Shown here one piece after another: positions 1 through 10,739 of a stretch of 64,000 nt of DNA (the first letter of the stretch is position 1; each line of letters begins with the position of its first letter). The notes beneath the pieces were generated by a model that was not told where the DNA came from, searched no databases, and worked only from the letters and a program-made list of their open reading frames with translations. Position numbers and translations under genes: made by a program. Source of the stretch: Peromyscus leucopus (Eukaryota > Chordata > Mammalia > Rodentia > Cricetidae); NCBI RefSeq assembly GCF_004664715.2, contig NC_051083.1:99477661-99541660 (forward strand), written 5' to 3'.

Positions 1-1699
1 ATTATGGACCTTGTGGTAAATTGAGTTAAAATAAGTAAATACAAAAATCAATAGAACAGAAAAGAAATGACAGTCTCCAAAGATAAACTGCATATCATAA
101 AGTACAAATTATGTCAATCTTACACAGTCTCAATTTATAGATAATCCTAAGTTACTTATCAGATATGAGGATATAAGATCAAAGTGAATATAAAATTAAA
201 TATAAAAATTTATGCCATCTAAAATTAAAATAAAGAAGTCTGAGAATTTATTTGGAGACTATATGTGATAATTTAATCTCAAACCTGACATAATATTAAT
301 AATAGACATCATAGATGATATTAATAAATGGAATTTTATACCATACATTCTACTGACAAGACACACCAGTTCTTCCTCTATAATCTGTAACTACTACTCA
401 ATGTCAAATATTAATTTTAGAAGACATGTTTGAAGAAATAATTATTCTTAATTTAAAGACACAAGAACATGAAGATAAACCTTGAAATGTTTCCTTTTAT
501 ATTTCTATAGCTAAATCTGTGCATAATAAGCAAAGGACAAGCTTTATACAAAGACATTTAACTGCCTCTGTGATTGATTTGGTAGACACAGAAAATTCTG
601 CACTCATAGTATACAAAATTATAATTATAGCCTTGGAATTTTACTTTCCTTTCTCTTTTGTATCCACTCTTATCCTAAGAACCAGAATGTAGCAAACTCA
701 GCACTGTAATTAATGAAGAATCGTATTGTGTTTTAAATGAAGAGCATTGTGTCTCAGTGATGCATGTTAGAAGAGAGACTAACAGACAGATTGGGCATTG
801 CAGCACAAAAGGCAGGAAAGACACTGACTACACAACAAAGAAAGCAGAAAAATATGACCGGTAATGCTGAATATAATATTCCCTACTCCAAAATTGTGTT
901 GAAGTCCAATATCTTACATTAGCAAAGAGAAATTTTGAACCTCTGTATGCAAAAAGGAAAAAACCAGAAACTTAAACATCTGTCTTCGTGAAAGCCAATG
1001 TATCAGTACAATTACTGAGAAAGTAGTGTTAGGGGAAAAACTACTCTTATTTACACTTTTATTTTCTCCATTATTATTGAATCATTTCAAAGACCAGAAA
1101 GATACACACAGGGAGCAAAGTAAAAGACTTTCTTAGTATTCTTTTCTATTTATAACTGTGATCTTAAGAAACAATTAATTTTGAATGAACATCTTTTTAT
1201 CTTCTGACATTTACGTAATGACTTTCAGGTAAGTGTCAAGTTTTAGAAGACAAAACTCACTCTGTTATCCTACTGCCTAAATCTGAAAGAGATAAATGCA
1301 TACTGTGAAATAAAACACAAGAAACTAAATATTTAATAGCTTTGCATTTATATTAACCTTTCCAAATCTTTTATTTAGGATGGACTGAAACTTCAGTGTT
1401 TTAATATCCTGAATGCACTCTCATTCATTTTAATTGTGTTGATATGACTTGGCATTAAATAAAGCAGATTATAATAATATAAGCAGTTTACGGAGTGAGT
1501 TTCTAAATTTCAGAAATAGAGATGATCATCTGTAACAATTATCTGATGTTTTGCTATGAGGGTCTCAGGTCAATGATAATTTCCCAGGTTTTAAGAAAGA
1601 AAAAAATCTTACGACACAAGATTTTGTTGTTATATAGAAGGAAATTACTAAGACTAATATAACCATAGCAGAGTATTAATTTCACTAATGAAACAAGAT
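1..1699. other. Unassigned AT-rich intergenic DNA
   Basis: No open reading frame of note, no recognisable interspersed repeat and no long simple repeat. CpG is scarce, as expected for bulk rodent DNA. Confidence 0.6.
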
Positions 1700-2016
1700 A
1701 TATGCAAGCCTAATCCAGACTAGTGGAGACAGAAAAGGGAAGTGGGCAAAGTCCCACCCATAGCCAAGGAGTTATAGGCAATTTGATAGCCACTGGCTAT
1801 AAGAGTGGAACCCCTGGGAAATTGACCAAGTTTTGGTGGAAGGTCACACAGTCAAGAATATATAGGCATTACAAATTAAACTGGAGAGATTGAAGAAAAA
1901 ATACACAAAGTTCTAAGTTCAGTGGGTAGAGAAGAGGAGGTGGAGCTGAGAGGAATTGGGGGAGAGGGTGAATGTGATCAAAACACATTGTACAAATTTC
2001 TCAATGAACTAATGAA
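1700..2016 (+). mobile_element. Old LINE-1 (Lx-type) 3' UTR fragment
   Basis: Purine-rich 3' UTR text typical of old rodent L1 families: a 'ggcaatttgatagccactggc'-like motif near 1778, then a G-rich stretch at 1923-1970, then the terminal motif 'atgatcaaaacacattgta'-type at about 1973-1992. No coding part is kept. The element runs directly into the following SINE. The subfamily name is not assigned. Confidence 0.65.
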
Positions 2017-2019
2017 AGA

Positions 2020-2255
2020 GGCTGGAGAGTTTGCTCAGTGGTTAAGCACACATACTCTTTTTGCAGAGGACCTAGGTTCAGCTCCCAGAACCTACATGCC
2101 TGCTCAAAAGCATTTAGAATTCCCTTTCCTGGGAGATTTGATGCCCTCTCTCAGGCTTAGCAAGTATCATGCAAGCAGGCAGTGCACTGTTATACATGTA
2201 GGCAATACATTCATATAAAATATTTTTTAAAAAAATTTTTATTTTAAAAGACTAA
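2020..2255 (+). mobile_element. B2-like tRNA-derived SINE
   Basis: Starts with the diagnostic 'gctggagag..tgctcagtgg' head, the tRNA-like A-box region, followed by the B-box-like 'ggttcagctcccag' near 2073-2087 and the 'catgc' middle part. It ends in an A/T-rich tail at 2216-2255. The body is clearly diverged, so the copy is not young. A 98-residue open frame across the SINE and the L1 tail is accidental. Confidence 0.75.
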
Positions 2256-3057
2256 TAAATCTTCGAAAGAAAAATGAAATACATTATTTTGCACCAGGTC
2301 TGACTGATCTTTGCTCAGGAAGACTGATTTAAAATGATGCCAATTCACACATTTCATCATGGAAGATGATACATGAAATTTTATAAAATTTTTTAAAAGA
2401 AAGCCATAAGCTAAAGTTTCTCAGTCACACTGCCCAGAGCTTTAGTAGGTAGGCTAAGGTGGAGCAAAGCAAAGTCTTCTATGGACAGCAACTGTACTGA
2501 TTTTACAGTATTCTTACCTTTATAGTTTCGAGTGGGGCTGGAGGTCTGCTAACTTGAGTGATATATAGGGCAGTTACTTCTTGCAGAAATGAACTAGTGG
2601 TCTAAAAGTGTATATGTCTTTACAATGTGATAGAAGCAGTCATTTTTTTTTTCTAAAGAGACTATGTCAGAGTATATGCCTTTCAGAATGTATGCTTTCA
2701 TTTCTTTTCTAAACATTTTCCCAACAATCCATTGTATCAGACTTTGACTACTCTGTAGACTTTCTAAAATCAGTGTCTTATTATTACCATAATCTATCTG
2801 CCCTTAATTCTTCGGTAAGTAATTTTCATATGTTTCGGTATTTCTCTTTTTTTTTCTATTTTCTGAATTATCATGTCTTTTGGCTTTTGTGGTGTGCTCT
2901 CTTATCCTCACCGATTTAAAAGACATTCTGTGTACTATTACACATTTAGTATTAGTATTATAACTCAATGTTCTTTTCATAATAGTGCATAATAACTATC
3001 CATACCATCTGGTAAATAAATAAATCTGATCAAAAATACTTGTAAAGTATTTGGTTT
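2256..3057. other. Unassigned AT-rich DNA
   Basis: Spacer between the B2-like SINE and the next L1 insertion. T-rich runs only; no repeat family or coding signal recognised. Confidence 0.55.
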
Positions 3058-3074
3058 AAAAGTAGCCAATTTTT
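3058..3074. repeat. Target-site duplication, left copy (L1 at 3.1-5.6 kb)
   Basis: The 12-mer aaaagtagccaa followed by Ts is repeated at 5617-5634, immediately beyond the 5' end of the L1. The pair differs only by one base in an A/T run. Confidence 0.9.
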
Positions 3075-5616
3075 TTTTCAATTCCTTTTTTTTTATTATT
3101 ATTTTACAACACCATTCAGTTCAACATAATAGCCACAGATTCCCCTGTTCTCCCCCTCTCGCCCACCCCTCCCCCCAGCCCACCCCCCATTCCCACCTCC
3201 TCCAGATCAAGGTCTCCCCCGAGGACCAGGGTCGATCTGGTAGACTCATTCCAGGCAGGTCCATTCCCCTCCTCCCAGACCGAGCCAAGTGTCCCTGCAT
3301 AAGTCCCAGGATTCAAACAGCCAACTCATGCAACGAGCCCAGGACCCGGCACCAATGCACAGCTGCCTCCCAAACAGATCAAGCCAAATGACTGTCTCAC
3401 GCATTCACAGGGCCTGATCCAGTTGGGGGCCCCTCAGCCTTTGGTTCATAGATCCTGTGCTTCCATTCATTTGGTTATTTGTCCCGGTGCTTTATCCAAT
3501 CTTGGCTTCAACAATTCTCACTCATATAAACCCTCTTCTTTCTCACTAATTAGACACCCAGTGCTCCACCAGGGGCCCAGCCGTGGATGTCTGCATTCAG
3601 ATTCCTCAGTCCTTGGATGGGGTTTATGGCACCACTATCTGGGTGTCTGGCCATCCCATCACCAGAGTAGGTCAGTTCCTGCCATCTCGCAACCATTGCC
3701 AGCAGTCTTTTGCGGGGGTATCTTTGTGGATCTCCGTGGGCCTCCCTAGCTCTCTGCTTCCTCCCCTTCTCACCTTCTCATGTGGTCTTCATTTACCATG
3801 GTATCCTATTCCTTGTTCTCCCTCTCTTTTCTTGAACCAGCTAGGATCTCCCACTGTCTTTCCCTGGACCGTCGCCCTTCATTGTTCCCACTCATGACCA
3901 GGCTGTTCATGTAGATCTCGTCCATTTCTCCGTGTCTTTTTTTGGGGTCCCGTTTTCCAGGTAGCCTCACTGGTGATGTGAGTAGCAGTCCAGTCATCCT
4001 TGTTCCACATCTAGCATCTTCCTATGAGTGAGTACATACCATATTTGTCTTTCTGAGTCTGGGTTACCTCACTGAGGATGATTTTTTCTAGATCCATCCA
4101 TTTGCCTGCAAACCTCATGATGTCATTGTTTTTCTCTGCTGAGTAGTATTCCACTGTGTATATATGCCACAATTTATTTATCCATTCCTCAGTTCAAGTG
4201 CATCTAGGTTGTTTCCAGGTTTTGGCTATTACAAACAATGCTGCTATGAACATAGCTGAGCAAGTGCTCTTGTGGTATGATTGAGCATTTCTTGGGTATA
4301 TGCCCAGGAGTGGTATAGCTGGATCTTGGGGAGATTGATTCCCAATTTTCTAAGAAAGCGCCATATTGATTTCCAAAGTGGTTGTACAAGCTTGCATTCC
4401 CACCAGCAGTGGAGGAGAGTTCCCCTAGTTCCACATCCTCTCCAGCATAAAGTGTCTTCAGTGTTTTTGATCTTAGCCACTCTGACAGGCGTAAGGTGGT
4501 ATCTCAGAGTTGTCTTGATTTGCATTTCCCTGATGATTAGGGATGTTGAGCAATTCCTTAAATGTCTTTCAGCCATTTTGGTTTCCTCTGTTGAGAATTC
4601 TCTGTTTAGTTCTAAAGCCCATTTCTCAATTGGACTGTTGGTCGTTTTGATGTCTAATTTCTTGAGTTCCTTATATATTCTGGATATCAGTCCTCTGTCA
4701 GATGTGGGGTTGGTGAAGATCTTTTCCCATTCTGTAGGCTGTCGCTTTGCCTTGTTGACCGTATCCTTTGCTCTACAAAAGCTTCTCAGTTTCAAGGGGT
4801 CCCATTGATTGATTGTTTGTCTCAGTGTCTGCGCTACTGGTGTTATATTTAGGAAGTGATCTCCTATGCCAATGCGTTCAAGACTATTTCCTACTTTCTC
4901 TTCTAGCAGGTTCAGAGTAGCTGGATTTATGTTGAGGTCTTTGATCCACTTGGACTTAAGTTTTGTGCATGGTGACAGATATGGATCTATTTGCAGCCTT
5001 CTACACGCTGATATCCAGTTATGCCAGCACCATTTGTTGAAGATGCTTTCTTTTTTCCATTGTACACTTTTGGCTTCTTTGTCAAAAATTATATGTCCAT
5101 AGGTGTGTGGGTTAATGTCAGGGTCTTCAATTCGATTCCATTGGTCCACATGTCGGTTTTTATGCCAATACCAGGCTGTTTTTATTACTGTAGCTCTATA
5201 GTAGAGCTTGAAGTCAGGGATTGTGACGCCTCCAGAAGTTGTTTTATTGTACAGGTTTCTTTTAGCTATTCTGGGTTTTTTGTTTTTTCATATGAAGTTG
5301 AGTATTGTTCTTTCCAGGTCTGTGAAGAATTGTGTTGGTATTTTGATGGGGATTGCATTGAATCTGTAAATTGCTTTTGGTAAGATTGCCATTTTTACTA
5401 TGTTAACCCTGCCTATCCATGAGCATGGGAGATCTTTCCATTTTCTGACATCTTCAATTTCTTTTTTCAGGGACTTAAAGTTCTTGTCATATAGGTCCTT
5501 CACTTGCTTGGTTAGTGTTACCCCAAGGTATTTTATGTCATTTTTGGCTATTGTAAAGGGTGATGTATCTCTAATTGCCTTCTCAGCTTCTTTGTCCATT
5601 GTATATAAGAGGGCTA
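3075..5616 (-). mobile_element. 5'-truncated LINE-1, minus strand
   Basis: A 2.54-kb L1 insertion reading right to left: ORF2 C-terminal third (5616-4011), 3' UTR (4010 to about 3110), and an A-rich tail seen as Ts at 3070-3110. Both ends abut a TSD of about 17 bp, and the right copy ends TTTTT/GA, close to the TTTT/AA site preferred by L1 endonuclease for this orientation. The 3' UTR has a pyrimidine-rich (G-rich on the coding strand) tract at 3150-3200. It is the same family as the L1 at 54.6-56.6 kb, judged by matching ORF2 peptides and 3' UTR. Likely a fairly recent, lineage-specific insertion. Confidence 0.95.
4011..5616 (-). pseudogene. ORF2: LINE-1 ORF2 C-terminal region, broken
   Basis: In an intact L1 this encodes the endonuclease/reverse-transcriptase protein; only the part after the reverse-transcriptase core is present. 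The frame reads from the 5' truncation through [24 protein letters not shown] sequence to a cysteine-rich motif of the form CX3CX7HX4C near the C terminus (around 4400-4460), the zinc-knuckle-like signature of ORF2p. Three lesions are visible: a TGA at 5288-5290 where a Trp codon is expected after 'NFI', a one-base loss in the G run at 4328-4331 that shifts the frame, and a TGA at 4194-4196. The natural stop is at 4011-4013. The 5150-5287 stretch between the two long open segments is in the same frame, so the first break is a single nonsense codon. Not functional: most of the protein is missing. Confidence 0.95.
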
Positions 5617-5634
5617 AAAAGTAGCCAAATTTTT
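5617..5634. repeat. Target-site duplication, right copy (L1 at 3.1-5.6 kb)
   Basis: aaaagtagccaaattttt, matching 3058-3074 with one inserted A. Confidence 0.9.
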
Positions 5635-6775
5635 GATAAAATGCAGCTAGCATGAAACAAGAGTTTTGTAGCTAGAAATGAAGTTGATAGTCATTGAACC
5701 ATCTGTTTGATATAAAAACTCACATATATTTCCTCTATAAATACTTGCAGAAATAAAATGAGGTGGTTATTTTTATTCACCAATTTTATAGAAAATGAAA
5801 CATAAACCAATAATTGGGGCAAATTTCTTAGCAAGCAAGTAGCAGAAAAATTGGGATTTTAACTTTTTTTGTTGTTGTTGTTTTTATTGTTTTAAAATCC
5901 ACACGCTTACAAATCTCCAGCAATTTATTAACTCGACCTTGTCTCGCCCAAACAAGGTAATCAATGCATATTGATGAAAACTTGAATGAATATTAGGACT
6001 ATTGTAACACAGAGGGGTTTGGCTGAAAGTACCCAAATATTTGTCAGGGAGTCCAGGGCCAACCATATGAACTATCTTTGAGACAGAATGGAGCTGTTCA
6101 CTCCAAGAATCTCCATCCATTCCATTCAGTATTATGAGAGGACAGTCAAGACAAACTGATTCATATCAAGGGGAAAAAAACACTGAGGTTGCCTAATTTC
6201 TTGTACTTTAATTGAAGTATAATTGATTAAAAATTACATGTGTCTTTATTGTGCACAGCATGATGCTTGCTTAATTTATGTATTCATGGTGAAATGAATG
6301 AAGAACAAAATCAGTTTATCATGCATATGTATCTCACGAATCCACCAGTTAGGGGATAAGGAAATTTGAGGTCTATGCTCAGTGAATTTCAGGTATGCAA
6401 TATACACACTGAAGCATAGTAACCATGCTATTTATTAGTTCTCCAGAACTCAAGAATATTGATAGTGTAAACATTCTACCACATAATAAGCACCTTCCCA
6501 TTTTTCCTAGTTATGAGGCCTAGTAACTGCCATTCCACTATATGGGTAACTTTTTAAAGTTCTACCTAGAAATTGGATCATTTATTATTTGCCTTTCTGT
6601 TTGTCTTATTTTATTGTTATGACAGGATTTTCTTTTATTGCCTAAATAATACTCCAATGCATTTGTTGCCCATCTATCTATTTACTGGCACTTCACCTGA
6701 CTCTGTGTTTTAACCAATGTGAATAATAATACAATCAACATGGCAATACCTATTTGTCTTCAAGATAAAAATTTT
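5635..6775. other. Unassigned DNA
   Basis: Unique-looking AT-rich sequence with a short T/GTT-rich tract at 5866-5890. No repeat family or coding region recognised. Confidence 0.5.
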
Positions 6776-6890
6776 GTCTGGGCCTGGTGGTACATACTGG
6801 TAATCTCAGCACTTGAGAGTAAGGCAGGGGTGTTTGACATTCTAGGATAACCTGGGAAACATGGGGAAAACCTAGTCTTATAAAAGACAC
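6776..6890 (+). mobile_element. Diverged B1-type SINE
   Basis: Contains the 7SL-derived core as 'ggcctggtggtacatactgg' and 'aatctcagcacttgagagt', followed by a decayed second half. Strong divergence indicates an old B1/proto-B1 copy. Confidence 0.7.
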
Positions 6891-6895
6891 AGATA

Positions 6896-7281
6896 TTATT
6901 TGTGTTGCTGTAATAAACTATCTGATTTTTAAAAGCTGAGTGGTAATGGGGTTTATTTTAGCTTATAGTTCTAGTTCATCATACCCGAGAAGTCACAGAA
7001 GCTATACCTTGAAGCATCTAGTCATATCTATATGTACATCAGCAGTCAAAAACAGAAATAAACAAATGCAAGCATGTTCATTTGTTTATTCTCAGATTGA
7101 TATCTCCATTCCTACACAGTTTAGGGCCTGCTATCTAGGGAATGGTGTCACCCACACTGGGCTAAGTATTTCCATATTAATTAACCTAAAAGATAGTCTT
7201 CTACACACATATTCATTGGGCAGCATAATACAGATAATCACTCACCAGATGATTCCAGGTTTTGTCTAGTTGATAATTAAA
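6896..7281 (-). mobile_element. Rodent interspersed repeat 'family X', minus copy
   Basis: Matches on the opposite strand the element at 45,032-45,400: left end with a 'gttgctgtaataaac' motif, a 'ggtttattttagctta' motif, a middle 'gtgtcacccacactgggct', and right end 'tgtctagttgat' (the other strand reads as 'atgtcaacttgac' in the better copy). I recognise the family as common in rodent genomes but cannot name it with confidence; about 385 bp. Confidence 0.6.
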
Positions 7282-7370
7282 GCTAAATATCACAGATAGA
7301 TAAAAAATAAGATCATTCTATCATAATTTATAAGACATTAAAGACAGTTAAATTTTGATATTCCACAAAG

Positions 7371-7376
7371 TTTGAG
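7371..7376. repeat. 6-bp TSD, left (LTR copy A)
   Basis: tttgag, repeated exactly at 7838-7843. Confidence 0.85.
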
Positions 7377-7837
7377 TATGGTGATATTTTTTTTGTATTA
7401 AAATGTTATTTGTATGTTAATAAATAAAGTTGCCCAGGGGTCAGAGCTATTAGCAAGCCATAGGAAAGTGGGGCGGTGATGGTGTATGCTTGTAACCCCA
7501 GCACTTGGTAGGCAGAGTTAGGTAAGTCTCTGTGTGTTCAGGGATACAGCCAGTATTGGATACATATGCCTTTAATCTCAATACCAATCATAGAAAACCT
7601 GGAGGTCTATACAGAAAGGCCGTGATGAAGCAGTCATGTGGTTGGGTTTACAACCAATGAGAAGGCAGAACAGAAACTCTATATAAAGACTTTAACACAG
7701 GAAGTAGCTCTGGTTCGGAGAGGTAGGACCACCGCAGGAGGAAGGGTAAGGTTTAGGTCTTAGCTCTGACCTCTTGGCTTTCTTCTTTGCATTGGTTCTG
7801 TGTTTCTTATTTAATAAGATGGTTGGTTACATCTACA
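7377..7837 (+). mobile_element. Solo LTR-like element, copy A (ERVK-type by TSD)
   Basis: 461 bp, beginning TATGGTGATATT and ending CATCTACA between perfect 6-bp TSDs. It carries AATAAATAAAG near 7420, a B1-derived segment at about 7468-7550 ('cccagcacttgg..ggcagag'), CCAAT at 7654-7658, a TATA box at 7680-7688 and a TTAATAAG signal near the 3' end. This order fits U3-R-U5 on the plus strand. Closely related to copy B at 11,266-11,722. Six-bp TSDs are usual for class II (ERVK) LTRs, so that assignment is inference. No internal retroviral region is present on either side, so this is a solo LTR or LTR-derived element. Confidence 0.8.
7680..7688 (+). promoter_or_regulatory. TATA box within LTR copy A
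   Basis: tatataaag, 22 bp downstream of the end of a CCAAT box (7654-7658). Position inside the LTR fits a U3 promoter. Activity cannot be judged from sequence. Confidence 0.5.
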
Positions 7838-7843
7838 TTTGAG
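7838..7843. repeat. 6-bp TSD, right (LTR copy A)
   Basis: tttgag directly after the terminal CTACA. Confidence 0.85.
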
Positions 7844-8162
7844 TTCTGTTTTCTCTACATAGTCATCAACACTCCTTTTATCTTGTTCTTCTGATAATAA
7901 CCAAACAAATGTAAGGTAATAACTCACTATTGTTTAGATTTGAATTTTCCTAAAGGTTGTCATATTTAAAACTTTTCATATATTCATTGGTTATTTGTGT
8001 ATCTTTTTCAATAAATAATTGATTGAACTCTCTTACCCAACTAAAACTAGATTTTTTTCTCATTATTGAGTTACTAAAAGTCCATATATGTTAGATATTT
8101 CCTTGTTAATATAGGTGGAATCGGTAATATTTTCTCCATTCTTATGCTTGTTTTTCTTCATT
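7844..8162. other. Unassigned DNA
   Basis: AT-rich spacer between LTR copy A and the scrambled L1; nothing recognised. Confidence 0.5.
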
Positions 8163-8178
8163 AAAAATATTTACTTGG
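8163..8178. repeat. TSD, left (scrambled L1 block)
   Basis: aaaaatatttacttgg; its last 14 bases recur exactly at 12,120-12,133. Preceded by TT, giving the TT/AAAA cut-site form expected for a plus-strand L1 insertion. Confidence 0.9.
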
Positions 8179-8986
8179 CCCCCTAAACAACCATCCTCTG
8201 CAACAACAGTAGCCCCTAGAGGCACAAGCACCACTTACACCCATTAGAAGAAGAAGTGAGTACCTGGTCTCCCATTTAAACTGCCCCAAACTCTAGGCCT
8301 TAAGCCCCAGTGCACATCCCATGTCCCTGCTCCCATCTCAGATGCAGGAGCTGACCAACAAGAAATATTACATGACTGCCCCCACCCATTGGATTCTGTA
8401 ACCTACAAGATCCACTCTGCCACCAAAACCTACCGAACCCATCATCTTTGCCCTGGCCAACCATCCCCTGCAACATTAAGAGCCTCTAGACGCACAAGCC
8501 CCCCATACAGCAGTTGGAAGTACTGCAGCCCCTATAGACACCAGCACCACTTATACAGATTGGAAGAACAGACCCACTCTGCTGCCAAATCCCACCTATC
8601 CTAGCATCCTCCCCATGAACAGTCCACTCCAGCAACATCAGCAGACTCCATGGGCACAAGCACCATCCACACCAGTTGGAAGAACAGACTCCATAGGCAC
8701 AAGTAAAGCCCATTTCAACCAGAAGAACTGGACGATATGCTGGATCTAGGCACCTAAACCCCCACAAACTTCAACTGAGTCAACTCCACTCAATCTGAAA
8801 ACCAGCTAATCACCAGAACACTTGGTCATTCAGGCAAAAAGGCAACAAAGGAAACAGACAATAAAGAAACAAAAGGCCAATCCAACAAAGACATCACCAA
8901 AATCAACACCTGTATCTATAATTATCCCAGTACCATATGGGTAAACAGCAGTGTAAGAATATACATTTAATAACATAAAGAGAAAT
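8179..8986 (+). mobile_element. L1 5' UTR with internal repeats
   Basis: GC-richer, C-rich leader sequence directly upstream of the ORF1 start. A degenerate unit of about 45-50 bp, of the form caaca..ag.cxccta.aggcacaagcaccac..acaccagttggaag, appears at about 8200-8249, 8470-8518, 8519-8566 and 8632-8682. This resembles monomer-type L1 promoters, though the copies are unequally spaced. Confidence 0.6.
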
Positions 8987-9502
8987 ATGGCACTACCAGA
9001 ACCTAGTGGTTCTACAACAGCAAGACCTGAACATCCCAATGCAGATGAATCAGAAGAAAATGACCTTAAATATAACTATATGAAGATGATAGAGGCCCTT
9101 AGAAAGGAAATGAAAATTTTCCTTAAAGAAATTGAAGAGAAGACAAACAAAAAATTGGAAGAAATCATTAAATCCCTTAAAGAAAGCTAAGAAAAAATCA
9201 AACAGGTGAAGGAAACAATTCAAGGCTTGAAAATTGAAATTGAGAAGATAAAGAAAACAGAAACTGAGGGAATTCTAAAAATGGAAAATATGGAAATGAA
9301 AAAATGGGAAAAATGGGTAAATGAACAGGAACTACCGATGCAAGCATACACAACAGAATACAAGAGATGAAAGAGAGAATCTCAGGCATTGAAGATATGA
9401 ATGAGGAAATACATTCATCAGTCAAAGAAAATATTAAATCCAATAATTTAATAACACATATATCCAGGACAACTGAGACACCACAAAAAGACCAAATCTA
9501 AG
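8987..9502 (+). pseudogene. ORF1: LINE-1 ORF1 N-terminal part, broken
   Basis: ORF1p is the L1 RNA-binding chaperone. The reading frame opens with MALPEPSGST at 8987 and is rich in Lys/Glu heptad-like sequence (YMKMIEALRKEMKIFLKEI), fitting the coiled coil. A TAA at 9188-9190 breaks it; the same frame then continues as EKIKQVKETIQGLKIEIEKI to KWEKWVNEQEL. A frameshift near 9340-9350 precedes MKERISGIEDMNEEI, and the frame ends in a stop at about 9499-9501. The RNA-recognition and C-terminal domains are absent here; a version of them lies inverted just downstream. Confidence 0.85.
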
Positions 9503-9940
9503 TGACTGCAAAATATCTGTCTAGAACCTGCTGACTTTCAGAGTCTCCATTGAGAAGTCACGTGCAATTCTGATAGGTCTGCCTTTATATGTAACTTGAC
9601 TTTTTTCTTTTGCAGCTCTTAATATTCTTTCTTTATTCTGTATGTTTACTGGTTTGATTATTATGTGGTAAGGGGACTTTTTCTTTGGATCCAGTCTATT
9701 TGGTGTTCTGTAAGCTTCTTGTAGCTTCATAGGCATGTCCTTCTTTAGGTTGGAAAAGTTTCCTTCTATAATTTTGTTTAATATGTTTTCTGTGCCTTTG
9801 AGCTGGGATTCTTCTCCTTCTTCTATCGCTATCATTCTTAGATTTGGTCTTTTTATGGTGTCACCGTTTTCCTGGATGTATATGTTATGAATATATTGGG
9901 TCTGTAGTTCCTGTTCATTTACCCACTTTTTCCATTTTTT
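9503..9940 (-). pseudogene. ORF1: LINE-1 ORF1 C-terminal part, inverted
   Basis: Reading on the minus strand from about 9940: KKWKKWVNEQEL, then TIKRPNLRMIAIEEGEE (the conserved block before the RRM), ENILNKIIEGNFSNLKKDMP, AYRTPNRLDPKKKSPYHIII and QVTYKGRPIRIARDFS, typical of the ORF1p RRM and start of the C-terminal domain. A TAG at about 9525-9527 replaces a Trp codon, followed by TDILQSLR up to the junction. It overlaps the plus-strand ORF1 piece around KWVNEQEL and KRPNLR, and lacks about 35 codons of coiled coil between these blocks. Confidence 0.88.
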
Positions 9941-10739
9941 CAGGAAGTGGTCTTCTGTGCCAATGATTCAAGGCTACTTCCTACTTTCTCTTCTATCAGG
10001 TTCAGCATAATTGTATTTATATTGAGGTCTTTCATCCACTTGGATTTGAGTTTTGTGGCATGTGATAGATATGAATCTATTTGCTGTCTTCTACATACTG
10101 CTATCCAGTTATTCCAGCACCATTTCTTGAAGATGCTTCCTTTTTTCCATTGTGTATTTTTTTGCTTCTTTGTCAAAAATCAGGTATTCATAGGTGTGTG
10201 GATTTATTTCAGGTTCATCTATTCATTTCTACTGATCTACATGTCTGTTTTTATGCCAGTACCAAAATGTTTTTATTACTATAGCTCTATAGCAGCTCTT
10301 GAAGTCAGGGATGGTGATACCTCCAAAAGTTCCTTCATTGTAGAAGATTGTTTTGGCTATCCTTTTTTTTTTTTCCATATGAAGCTGAATTTTGTTCTTT
10401 TGAGGTATGTGTTGTATGAATTGTGTTGGGATTTTTATGGAGATTGCAATGAATCTGTAGATTGCTTTTGGTCAGATTGCAATTTTTACTATATAAATCC
10501 TGACTATCCAAGAGCATGGGGGATCTTTCCATTTTTTGATACCTTCTTCCATTTCTTTCTTCAAAGCCTTAAGGTTCTTGACATATAGGTCTTTCACTTG
10601 TTTGGTTAGTGTTACCACAACGTATTTTATATTATTTGTGGCCACTGTAAAGGGTATTGTTTCTCTGATTTCTTTCTCAGTCCATTTATCATTTGAATAT
10701 AGGAGAGCTACATTTTTTAGTTAATCTTGTATCCTGCCA
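9940..10739 (-). pseudogene. ORF2: LINE-1 ORF2 middle fragment, inverted
   Basis: Minus-strand peptides in order from 10,739: VAGYKIN and ALLYSND (end of the reverse-transcriptase region), [36 protein letters not shown], then WKKGSIFKKWCWNNWIAVCR, LKSKWMKDLNIN and LIEEKVGSSLE. Several stops and frameshifts interrupt it. It lies after the inverted ORF1 piece on the plus axis, so the minus strand reads ORF2 before ORF1, the reverse of the natural order. Confidence 0.88.

Noticed and set aside
3423..3897. Open frames of 104-108 codons in the L1 3' UTR
   Set aside because: They lie in known non-coding L1 3' UTR sequence, and the same text recurs in the 55-56 kb copy with its own accidental frames.
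4281..4808. 175-codon plus-strand open frame
   Set aside because: It is the antisense shadow of the minus-strand L1 ORF2; the same holds for plus frames at 4866-5102, 5021-5383 and 5400-5624.
8389..8767. Open frames of 71-93 codons in the L1 5' UTR
   Set aside because: They fall in repeated leader sequence upstream of ORF1 and overlap on opposite strands.
9947..10588. 213-codon plus-strand open frame, the longest on that strand
   Set aside because: Antisense to the inverted L1 ORF2 fragment, which gives clear ORF2 peptides on the minus strand; the plus peptide is Phe/Cys-rich without domain character.
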